A stretch of DNA of 64,000 bases from Burkholderiales bacterium (GTDB lineage: Bacteria > Pseudomonadota > Gammaproteobacteria > Burkholderiales > Casimicrobiaceae): assembly GCA_025354165.1 (NCBI GenBank), contig JANXNI010000029.1, positions 124,001-188,000 of the forward strand, written 5' to 3'. A model generated the notes under the pieces. It searched no databases. It saw only the letters and a program-made list of their open reading frames with translations, and had not been told where the DNA came from. A program made the translations under genes and the position numbers. Positions 56,702 to 64,000 of the stretch are shown piece after piece; position 1 is the first letter of the stretch; every line of letters begins with the position of its first letter.

Positions 56702-58441
56702 CTACGCTCCCGGGTAATTCAGGGCGCGGAGCAAGACTTGCCAGCGTGAATCCGCATGATACTTTTTGAAGATGAGCGCGTTCGGCAGCATCATGACATG
56801 AGGGTCGCGGCTGTTGGCAACAGTCATCGCATGATTGAAAAAAGCGGCGTCGTCCTTGCCGCCACTTTCGATGTACATGCGAATATAGTGTTGTGTGCCC
56901 GCAGCAATCGTCGACGTGTCCGTATAGCGGGCGCAGAGCGCACGAGCCTCATCAAGCGCGCCACGCGCGGCCAGGCTGTAGCCCACGTGCATCATGGCGC
57001 TTACCGATGCGGGATGCTGCGCGAGCGCGATCTGGGAAACACTGGCGGCGGTCGCGTCATCGCCCGACATTTCGAGCACTGAGCAGAGTGTTTCCTGCCG
57101 CAGCAACGAATCCCCGAGTGCTCGGCGGCCGTCTGCGATGCAGGCCAGCGCGTCGTCGGTTCGCCCGGATGCGGCCAACGCCAGCGCGTAGTGATAGCGG
57201 GCAGGCGGTGCTAGTGGGTCCAGCGAAAAGACATGTGCGTAGGTCGCGACGGCTTCAGCAAGCTGCCCAAAACACATCTGGATAAATGCCAGCCGTCCGT
57301 TCACGCCGCCGTGATTGGGTGCCAGCGCTGCAGCACTCTGCGCACGCTTTAGCGCTTCGGTCCATTGCAGCGATTCCGTAATCAGCAGATATGCCGAGAG
57401 CGATATCGCCTGCGCGTTGTTCGGATCGAGTGCGAGCGCGCGCTGCAAAGCATCGGCGGCAGACGGCACGCCGTCAGCCGTTGCCGTGCTCGTAAGCACA
57501 GAGCGCTGCGAATATCGAACCATTGCCAGCACAAACCACGCATCCGCGTGCTCGGGCACAAGCTCGGTTGCACGCTGGGCCAGCGTTTCCGCGTAGGTCA
57601 GGTTATCCGGCATCTGCGTGACATTGAGGCCCCGCGCCTGATCGATCAGGCTTTGCGCCTGCGGACTGATTGACGCAGGTAGCGTTGGCGCAGCAACAGG
57701 CGCAGTGCCGCCCGGTTTGAGCGAGCGCAGCATGATGTCGATCAGCGCTTCCTGCAATTCGCGACGCTCGCTGCTGGCGAAGGTAAATGCATGGCTCCAC
57801 AGATGCGTGCCGTCGCTACCGAAGATGAGCTGCGCGGTTACACGCAGCCGATCTCCCACGATCTGCACGCTGCCTTCGAGCAGTGCGTCGGCCGACAGGT
57901 CGCGGGCAACGCTCCGTATGTCAATCGTCATGCCCTTGAAACGGAAGCTTGAGGTGCGCGCGATCACGCGAACATCAGGCACCCGCGTCATCGCATCGAT
58001 GATGTCTTCGGTCAGCCCGTCGCACAACGCTTCGTTTTGTGGGCTACCCGTGAAATTGGCGAGCGGCAATACGGCGATGCGTGGCAGATCGGGCAAACCC
58101 GGGGGCGTGGACCGGCGGATGATAGGTGTGTATCCGCCGCGCTGAATTTCAAAGCGGAGGCCACTCTGGCGGCCTTCGTCGGCGTAGTAGCGATCCAGAA
58201 GTTCGCGCAATCGGTTGACCGAAACCCGCACGATGCCGTCGGTGGTGGAGTCGTATGTGCTGGCGCTACGCCCGAACACGTCAAGCGCAATAGCACTTTC
58301 CTTGAGTCGTCCGGCGTGACCCGAGCGCTTGCTGTCGATCAGATAGCGCAGCAAATCACGGGCGCGGGCAGCGCGCGCAAACGTGCGGCTCTCAAGTGCA
58401 CGCAGAAGCTCAGCGGCAATCAGCGATTCGCTAGGGTCCAT
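56702..58441 (-). CDS. Regulator-like protein: HTH-like domain, TolB-like domain, TPR
   Basis: This 579-residue protein lacks a signal peptide. Residues 1-110 resemble a DNA-binding-like domain with VSVNRLRELLDRYYADEG. Residues 115-235 match the TolB-like domain seen in sensory regulators (IAVLPLANFTGSPQNEALCD, then GLTEDIIDAMTRVPDVRVIA). The rest is TPR repeats, for example AADALQRALALDPNNAQAIS. Similar architectures occur in signalling proteins that bind DNA or a cyclase. Its target is unknown. Confidence 0.8.
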   Translation of the reverse strand: MDPSESLIAAELLRALESRTFARAARARDLLRYLIDSKRSGHAGRLKESAIALDVFGRSASTYDSTTDGIVRVSVNRLRELLDRYYADEGRQSGLRFEIQRGGYTPIIRRSTPPGLPDLPRIAVLPLANFTGSPQNEALCDGLTEDIIDAMTRVPDVRVIARTSSFRFKGMTIDIRSVARDLSADALLEGSVQIVGDRLRVTAQLIFGSDGTHLWSHAFTFASSERRELQEALIDIMLRSLKPGGTAPVAAPTLPASISPQAQSLIDQARGLNVTQMPDNLTYAETLAQRATELVPEHADAWFVLAMVRYSQRSVLTSTATADGVPSAADALQRALALDPNNAQAISLSAYLLITESLQWTEALKRAQSAAALAPNHGGVNGRLAFIQMCFGQLAEAVATYAHVFSLDPLAPPARYHYALALAASGRTDDALACIADGRRALGDSLLRQETLCSVLEMSGDDATAASVSQIALAQHPASVSAMMHVGYSLAARGALDEARALCARYTDTSTIAAGTQHYIRMYIESGGKDDAAFFNHAMTVANSRDPHVMMLPNALIFKKYHADSRWQVLLRALNYPGA

Positions 58442-58541
58442 CGATATCCGGGCCTTTGTTATGTCCGGATTTTCCTTCTTTTTGCGTCGAGGAGCGACAG
58501 ACTTTTGGGCGGTTCCAGAAATGAGTCTGTGGAGATTCGCT

Positions 58542-59222
58542 CTAGCGCAATGACAGACTTAGGTGGCCATGCTCGCGCGCCCATGTCGAGAGCTGATCAT
58601 CCGGATCGACAACTACAGGGGTGTTGACTGCCCGCAACAGCGGCAGGTCGTTGATCGAGTCACTGTAAGCCGTACTCGCGTAATCCGCAAGCGTCGTGCT
58701 GCGTGCAGCGAGCCAGGCGTGCAGCCGTGCAACCTTGCCGTCTCTCATGTTGAGCGTGCCGTGAGTGCGTCCGGTGAATTTTCCGTCGATCAATTCGGGG
58801 TCGGTGGCAATCAGACTCTCGATCTTGAGGTGGCGCGCCGTCAGTTCGGTGATGAAACGATTGGTGGCGGTGGTCATGACGACCAGATCGCCTCCCTTGA
58901 GGTGATGCTGCACCAGCGCATGCGCGGCAAACGAGATACGGGGGATGATTTCACTAGCGAGAAAATCCTGACGTAAGAATTCCCAGTCGTCAGGGGTACG
59001 CCCGGCCAATGTGCCGACGTAGAACTCGCTGAACGCTTGCGTCGAAACTGTGCCGGCCCGGTAACGCGCGTCCATCTCTGCGTTGCGGGCGGAAAATGAA
59101 GCGCTGTCGAGCACGCCGCGCTGAACTAGAAAGTTGCACCACAACACATCGCTGTCGCCACTGAGCAGCGTGTTGTCGAGGTCGAACAGCGTGAGTTTAG
59201 GCCGCACGCTTTTAGTCGTCAT
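58542..59222 (-). CDS. HAD-IB family phosphatase
   Basis: This 226-residue protein has the HAD motif I LTLFDLDNTLLSGDSD, motif II VVMTTATNRFITEL and motif IV TAYSDSINDLPLL, matching SerB-like HAD-IB phosphatases. Its ATG overlaps the aldehyde dehydrogenase stop by 4 nt, so it is the last gene of the phnW operon. It might dephosphorylate a pathway product; the substrate is unknown. Confidence 0.87.
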   Translation of the reverse strand: MTTKSVRPKLTLFDLDNTLLSGDSDVLWCNFLVQRGVLDSASFSARNAEMDARYRAGTVSTQAFSEFYVGTLAGRTPDDWEFLRQDFLASEIIPRISFAAHALVQHHLKGGDLVVMTTATNRFITELTARHLKIESLIATDPELIDGKFTGRTHGTLNMRDGKVARLHAWLAARSTTLADYASTAYSDSINDLPLLRAVNTPVVVDPDDQLSTWAREHGHLSLSLR

Positions 59223-60592
59223 GCGCTGCGCAAATGCCAAGCTTTCGGGCGACAGAACGTCTGAACGCCATAGGTCGAAAGCGTCAAACCAATGCCGGAG
59301 TCGCCATAGCCGCTCCACGGCAATCGCGGACTCACGCGGTCGCAGCAGTTCCAGTACACACTGCCTGCGTTCACGCGAGACAGGACGCTGCGCGCGCGAG
59401 CTTCGTCGGGCGTGAACACGCCTGCGGTCAAGCCGTAGCGCGTGTCATTCATTAGCGCTACGGCTTCCTCGTCTGATTTGACTTTCTGAATGCCAATGAT
59501 CGGCCCGAAACTTTCCTCACGCATCAATTCCATCGTGTGATCGACGTTAGAAAACACTGTGGGCGTGTACCAATTGCCCGGCCCCGGCAGGCGATGACCA
59601 CCAACATGCAGAGTCGCGCCTTTGGCAGTAGCGTCCTTGGCTTGTGCGTCGAGAACGTCGAGCTGTGCTGCCCGCGTCATGGCACCGATGTAGGTGTCCT
59701 CGCTCATCGGATCGCCGACTTTGAATGTCTTCACTTCTTCGACAAAGTGCTGCAAGAACTCATCGTGAATCGACTCGTGAACATAGATGCGCTCCACCGA
59801 ACAGCAGCTTTGCCCCGCGTTGTACATCGCGCCGTCTGCGAGTGACAGTGCAGCATTTTTTACGTTTGCGTCGAGACAGACATAGGTTGGGTCTTTGCCA
59901 CCCAGCTCCAGTTGCAGCTTGATCATGCGTGGCCCCACCGCGCGAGCAATGCTGGCACCTGTGGCATACGAGCCGGTGAAAAACAAACCGTCAATCCGTT
60001 CACCCGTTAGCGCTTCGCCGACATCACCCGTGCCGACGAGCGGAACGAATACGTTCTCGGGAATGCCCGCTTCGTGCAGCAATCGCGCGATAGCGAGGCC
60101 CGTCATCGTTGCGAATTCGGATGGCTTGTAGAGCACCGCATTGCCCGTAAGCAGTGCCGGAACGAATACGTTGCCACCGACGAACCAGGGATAGTTCCAC
60201 GCCGAAATATTGGCAACTACACCCAGCGGCACTTGCTCGATTTGCTCGCACATGCCGCCTTCGTTGAACACGGTGACGGTATTCGTGGAGGTGTCGACTG
60301 CGCCGAGAAAAAAATCAATGCGCCCAAGCAGGCCATTCAACTCGTTTCTCGATTGTTTGACCGGTTTTCCGGTTTCGTGCGTCAATGTGTGTGCCAGTGA
60401 TTCCAGGTCACGGACTACGAAACTGCGAAAGCGTTCGATGCAGCCTTTGCGCTCCGCAAGTGAGACTGCTTGCCACGCCGGTTGCGCCGTGCGCGCTTGC
60501 GACACTTTGGCGGCGACGGAGGCGGCATCGTCGCGCGGCACATTTGCGATTGACGCGCCGGTGGCGGGATTGGTGATGGTTAAAGTATTCAT
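59219..60592 (-). CDS. Aldehyde dehydrogenase
   Basis: This 457-residue NAD(P)-dependent enzyme has WNYPWFVGGNVFVPALLTGN, the catalytic Glu in LQLELGGKDPTYV and the Cys in NAGQSCCSVERIYV. It oxidises an aldehyde to an acid. With phnW in the same operon it could oxidise phosphonoacetaldehyde to phosphonoacetate (PhnY-like reaction), but sequence alone does not fix the substrate. The start is 3 nt after the alcohol dehydrogenase stop. Confidence 0.92.
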   Translation of the reverse strand: MNTLTITNPATGASIANVPRDDAASVAAKVSQARTAQPAWQAVSLAERKGCIERFRSFVVRDLESLAHTLTHETGKPVKQSRNELNGLLGRIDFFLGAVDTSTNTVTVFNEGGMCEQIEQVPLGVVANISAWNYPWFVGGNVFVPALLTGNAVLYKPSEFATMTGLAIARLLHEAGIPENVFVPLVGTGDVGEALTGERIDGLFFTGSYATGASIARAVGPRMIKLQLELGGKDPTYVCLDANVKNAALSLADGAMYNAGQSCCSVERIYVHESIHDEFLQHFVEEVKTFKVGDPMSEDTYIGAMTRAAQLDVLDAQAKDATAKGATLHVGGHRLPGPGNWYTPTVFSNVDHTMELMREESFGPIIGIQKVKSDEEAVALMNDTRYGLTAGVFTPDEARARSVLSRVNAGSVYWNCCDRVSPRLPWSGYGDSGIGLTLSTYGVQTFCRPKAWHLRSA

Positions 60593-60595
60593 AAA

Positions 60596-61729
60596 CTACA
60601 TCGCTGCCAAAAACAGGCGCTCAAAGTCGGCGCTGCTGCAGGGGCGCGGGTTGGTCTGGTGGCAAATGTCTTTGCTTGCAATGTCTACAAGGCGCGGCAC
60701 GTGAGCGGGTGTAACGCCATGCGATGCGAGGCCCCCTTCGATGCCGACTGTTGCCTTGAGTGCTTTGAGCCACGGCACAAACGCACGGCCGCCACCCGGT
60801 ACTTTGCAGACATGCGCGAGTTCATCAAATTTCTCCGGTATAGCCTCAAAATTCCAGGCGAGTACCGTGTCGATCATGAGCGCGTTAGCGAGACCATGAT
60901 GCAAATCGCAGGCGGCGCCCAGCGCGTGTGCACAGGAATGCACCGCGCCCAAATCTTTCTGAAAAGCAATCGCGCCCATCATTGAGGCCATCATCATGTC
61001 GCTGCGGGCCTGCAGGTTGTTCGGTTCATTGACCGCAGTGACCAGCGCGGCCGCAGCAATGCGTGTACCTTCCAGCGCGATGCCGTCACACAGTGGATGG
61101 TACGCGGGCGAAAGGTAGCTCTCGATGTTGTGAGTGAGTGCATCCATTCCGGTGGCCGCAGTGACCGAGGCGGGCAAACCAACTGTAAGTTCAGGATCAG
61201 CGAACACACATTTCGCGAGAATCTTTGGACTAAAAACGACTCGCTTCAGATGCGTATCGTTTTCGCTGACGACCGACGAGCGGCCAACCTCTGAACCGGT
61301 GCCCGAGGTGGTAGGCAACGCGACGAAGTAAGGCAGCGCATTCGTGATCGACCGCACCTGTGGGTGATCCCAAACGTATTCCAGAATGTCGCCATCATGC
61401 GTTGCGGCTAAGCCAACGATTTTGGCGACATCCAGCGCGGCACCGCCGCCAAAGCCAATCACACAATCCGCGTAGTGAGTTTTGAATGCAGCCGCACCGT
61501 CCATCACTTGCGAACAGGTTGGATTGCCGAAGACACCGGAGTAAACCGCAACATCAAGGCCGGTCAACAGTGAACGGAATTCAGTCAGCACAGGCAGTGC
61601 GCCGAGCGCCTTATCGGTAACGATCAACGGGCGTTTGCACCCCTGCTCACGCAAATGATCGGCGACGAGTTTGCGGGCGCCAATGCCGAATTTGATGGCA
61701 GTGGGGAATGAGAAAGAAGTGATAGTCAT
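60596..61729 (-). CDS. Iron-containing alcohol dehydrogenase
   Basis: This 377-residue group III alcohol dehydrogenase has CVIGFGGGAALDVAKIVGL, TTSGTGSEVGRSSV and the Fe-binding region AVHSCAHALGAACDLHHGLA. It interconverts an alcohol and aldehyde with NAD(P). In the phnW setting it could reduce phosphonoacetaldehyde to 2-hydroxyethylphosphonate, as related Fe-ADHs do in phosphonate pathways. Genes on both sides are 3 nt away. Confidence 0.93.
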   Translation of the reverse strand: MTITSFSFPTAIKFGIGARKLVADHLREQGCKRPLIVTDKALGALPVLTEFRSLLTGLDVAVYSGVFGNPTCSQVMDGAAAFKTHYADCVIGFGGGAALDVAKIVGLAATHDGDILEYVWDHPQVRSITNALPYFVALPTTSGTGSEVGRSSVVSENDTHLKRVVFSPKILAKCVFADPELTVGLPASVTAATGMDALTHNIESYLSPAYHPLCDGIALEGTRIAAAALVTAVNEPNNLQARSDMMMASMMGAIAFQKDLGAVHSCAHALGAACDLHHGLANALMIDTVLAWNFEAIPEKFDELAHVCKVPGGGRAFVPWLKALKATVGIEGGLASHGVTPAHVPRLVDIASKDICHQTNPRPCSSADFERLFLAAM

Positions 61730-61732
61730 GGT

Positions 61733-63121
61733 CTAGATAATTTCAAAGTAGCGTTTCAGTTCCCAGTCGGTCACGGCATCTTGCCATTGCCGCGATTCCC
61801 AATCACGAGTCGCAGCGAAGTGGTCTACGAAGACGTCACCCAGCCAGTCACGGGCAATGTCCGACGCGCGAAAATTCTTGGTGGTTTCAAGCAGAGTCCG
61901 TGGCGCACGAGGAATATTTTCCGCACCCTGATTGGTGCCGGTGATGGGCGGTGCCGTCAGCTTCAAGCCTTTTTCAACACCGTACAGACCTGCTGCGATG
62001 ACCGCCGCCATCGCAAGGTAAGGATTCACGTCAGCGCCCGGACAGCGTGTTTCGAGACGTGTGGCTTTGGGAGAACCTGCTATCACGCGGAAGCTCGCTG
62101 TTCGATTGTCGAGGCCCCAGGTCGGCTTTACCGGAGCCCAGAAGCCGTCAACGAGTCGTTTGTAACTGTTGATCGTTGGCCAGAACATCGGCGCGAATTC
62201 CATGAGACACGCGACCTGTCCAGCGAGATAACTCTCGAAGACTTTGCTCATCGAGCGCGAATTTTTTGCGTCATAGAAAAGGTTCTTCTTGCCATCAGAC
62301 AGGCTCTGATGAATGTGGCCGCTACAACCCGGAAGCTGCTGACTCCACTTGGCCATAAAGCTCGGCATGATGCCGTACCGCTTGCCAATTTCACGCGCGC
62401 CGGTCTTGAACAGGATTGCGCGATCCGCTTGCTCAAGCGCGGAGCCGAACGCAATCGCAACTTCATACACGCCGGGGCCAGTCTCGGTGTGCAAGCCTTC
62501 AATCGGCACGCCAAACGCAAGCATGTCGTCCATCAGTGCGTTGAAAAATTCGCGGTTGTCCGCCATGCGCAGCAGCGAGTAGCCGAACATGCCTGGCGTC
62601 AAATTGGTCGGCCCAACGCCCTTTTTCTCAGCCCAGGTTTGCGGCGTTTCCAGAAAGTTGAACCACTCGAATTCCATGCCCGCCATGGGTTGCACCCCAA
62701 GTTTCTCGGCGCGTTTGAGCACACGCTTCAATATTTGTCGCGGGCAGATCGGCGACGGTGAACCATCCGGATTGACGAAGTCACCCAGAAAGAAGTCCAC
62801 GTTGTTGTCCCACGGCACCTTGCGGTGTGTGCCCAAGTCGAGGCGTGCCAGCGCATCGGGGAAGCCGTGTTGCCAGCCAGTGACGGTCGTATTGTCGTAA
62901 CAGACGTCCTGCGAGTCCCAGCCGAACACGACGTCACAGAAACCAAAGCCGCCGTTGGGGTGCGGCTGCGTGGCTCCGAGAAATTTGTCTTTATGGAGAT
63001 ATTTGCCACGCAACACGCCGTCGATGTCGCTCACGGCGACTTTGACTTTGTTGGCTGGGGACTTGCGAATCGTGGCGACTGCGGGGTGCTCACCACTATC
63101 GACTTTAGATGCTGCCGCCAT
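61733..63121 (-). CDS. Glutamine-synthetase-like gamma-glutamyl ligase
   Basis: This 462-residue GS-fold protein has AGMEFEWFNFLE, EGLHTETGPGVYEVAIAF, PGCSGHIHQSLSDG, the Arg region NSYKRLVDGFW, and LETRCPGADVNPYLAMAAVI. It is of the type III, GlnA-like/PuuA-like group that adds glutamate to amines, not the housekeeping GlnA. With phnW next to it, the amine could be 2-aminoethylphosphonate or a related compound. That is inference. ATG chosen with GGAG upstream; a longer in-frame start reads into phnW's 3' flank. Confidence 0.88.
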   Translation of the reverse strand: MAAASKVDSGEHPAVATIRKSPANKVKVAVSDIDGVLRGKYLHKDKFLGATQPHPNGGFGFCDVVFGWDSQDVCYDNTTVTGWQHGFPDALARLDLGTHRKVPWDNNVDFFLGDFVNPDGSPSPICPRQILKRVLKRAEKLGVQPMAGMEFEWFNFLETPQTWAEKKGVGPTNLTPGMFGYSLLRMADNREFFNALMDDMLAFGVPIEGLHTETGPGVYEVAIAFGSALEQADRAILFKTGAREIGKRYGIMPSFMAKWSQQLPGCSGHIHQSLSDGKKNLFYDAKNSRSMSKVFESYLAGQVACLMEFAPMFWPTINSYKRLVDGFWAPVKPTWGLDNRTASFRVIAGSPKATRLETRCPGADVNPYLAMAAVIAAGLYGVEKGLKLTAPPITGTNQGAENIPRAPRTLLETTKNFRASDIARDWLGDVFVDHFAATRDWESRQWQDAVTDWELKRYFEII

Positions 63122-63150
63122 ATCAATTTCTCCGCATGTGATTTGTGTGT

Positions 63151-64000
63151 CTACGCCGATGCCACTGGAGCCGGCGTACCGGATGGAATGCCCAGATCCT
63201 GCAATGCAAGCGCGACGGCATGAACCGCCTGCTCCATCTCGATTGCGCCAATTGCGCCAATGCAACCGACGCGAAATGTTTCCACTTCGGTGAGCTTCCC
63301 CGGATAGAGAATAAATCCGCGCGCCTTCGCCGCTTCGTAGAAATGTCTGAATTCGTAGTTGGAGTGTGCGGGCGCGTGAAAGGTGACGATGATTGGTGCC
63401 TGCACCGTCGGATCGAGGAATGGTTTGAACCCGATCGACTGCATACCATTTACAAGCGTGTTGTAGTTGGCTACGTATCGGGCCAAACGCGCGGGCTGTC
63501 CACCTTCAGCCTCGAACTGCGAGATCGCTTCTGCGAGGGCAACGACCACGTGGGTCGGCGGGGTGAATCGCCACTGGCCCGTTTTCTCCATGTAAATGTA
63601 CTGGTCGTGCAAGTCCATCGCGAGCGACTGGCTTTGCCCCGCGCAGCCACTTAGAATCTCCTTGCGAATGAACACAAATCCCATGCCGGGTACGCCTTCG
63701 AGGCACTTTCCGCTTGCGGCAATTAAGGCATCAAAACGCGTCTTGCGCGCATCAATTTCAATCGCCGCGAAAGAGCTCATCGCATCCACGATCAGGCCCT
63801 TGTCAAATTCTGCGCAAACGTCCGCCACCGCCTGAAGCGGATTCAGCACGCCGGCGCCGGTTTCGCAGTGAATCAGGACCACGTGCGTGATGGACGAATC
63901 AGCGACAAGTTTTTCGCGCAACGCCGACGGTGAAACGGCTTCGTGATCGGCGAACGGCATTAACGTGCAGCGTCGCCCCATGAGTGTCGCGAGCTTCGCC
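63151..64000 (-). CDS. phnW: 2-aminoethylphosphonate aminotransferase (partial, N-terminus off window)
   Basis: The visible 280-odd residues match PhnW: VVLIHCETGAGVLNPLQAV, GLIVDAMSSFAAIEIDAR, the PLP lysine in LIAASGKCLEGVPGMGF, TGQWRFTPPTHVVVALAEAI and YPGKLTEVETFRVGCIGAIG. The enzyme moves the amino group of 2-aminoethylphosphonate to pyruvate, giving phosphonoacetaldehyde. The frame is open to the right edge, so about 90 N-terminal residues lie outside. It is the first visible gene of the operon. Confidence 0.9.
   Translation of the reverse strand, partial: AKLATLMGRRCTLMPFADHEAVSPSALREKLVADSSITHVVLIHCETGAGVLNPLQAVADVCAEFDKGLIVDAMSSFAAIEIDARKTRFDALIAASGKCLEGVPGMGFVFIRKEILSGCAGQSQSLAMDLHDQYIYMEKTGQWRFTPPTHVVVALAEAISQFEAEGGQPARLARYVANYNTLVNGMQSIGFKPFLDPTVQAPIIVTFHAPAHSNYEFRHFYEAAKARGFILYPGKLTEVETFRVGCIGAIGAIEMEQAVHAVALALQDLGIPSGTPAPVASA

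Overview
The window looks like a chromosomal segment of a betaproteobacterium, most likely Burkholderiales. The signs are several Bug-type (tripartite tricarboxylate) binding proteins, a protocatechuate 4,5-cleavage cluster in Comamonas-like order, the lptG-lptF / pepA-holC-valS neighbourhood, UbiB and heme A synthase. I see no transposase, integrase, phage gene, rRNA or CRISPR array. The only tRNA is tRNA-Pro(CGG).

Layout. 1-5.5 kb: a Bug receptor, a 6-phosphogluconate-dehydrogenase-like enzyme, a TRAP transporter (dctP-dctQ-dctM) and a Bug-receptor remnant joined to the end of dctM. 5.9-14.7 kb: a LysR regulator divergent from ligJ, ligK, two orphan binding proteins, ligI, ligA, ligB and ligC; together these take protocatechuate by meta-cleavage toward pyruvate and oxaloacetate. 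14.8-25.5 kb: tRNA-Pro, ispB, rplU (with an unusual C-terminal extension), rpmA (no recognisable start codon), lptG/lptF, pepA, holC, a Burkholderiales-type hypothetical gene and valS. 25.5-31.1 kb: ldcA, two GNAT acetyltransferases, a small membrane protein, a fasciclin protein, a YbaK-type deacylase and an RhlE helicase. 31.4-35.2 kb: a rubrerythrin / Fe-S protein / DUF3501 module and a protein joining an HTH-like domain, a membrane helix and a TonB C-terminal domain. 35.5-37.8 kb: a decayed locus of two fused gene fragments. 38-42.3 kb: two overlapping MFS genes divergent from a ThDP-dependent enzyme. 42.5-46.7 kb: a thiamine uptake operon behind a TPP riboswitch (TonB receptor, PnuT, NadR-like kinase), then a YqaA protein. 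46.8-58.4 kb: a sodium/solute symporter, a DprE1/DprE2-like pair, ubiB, a diguanylate cyclase, ctaA, a small lipoprotein, an aminotransferase and a TolB-like/TPR regulator. 58.5-64 kb: a tight operon of phnW (cut by the window edge), a glutamine-synthetase-like ligase, an iron alcohol dehydrogenase, an aldehyde dehydrogenase and a HAD phosphatase, probably for aminoethylphosphonate metabolism.

The most striking unexplained structure is a family of ten dispersed intergenic palindromes. Eight are exactly 114 bp with 57-bp arms; all have AGCTTTT-like ends and a GTCGAC-like centre. Nine of the ten lie within about 40 nt downstream of a stop codon. A second, unrelated family of GGAGCGGCTT...CCGCGA inverted repeats occurs four times.
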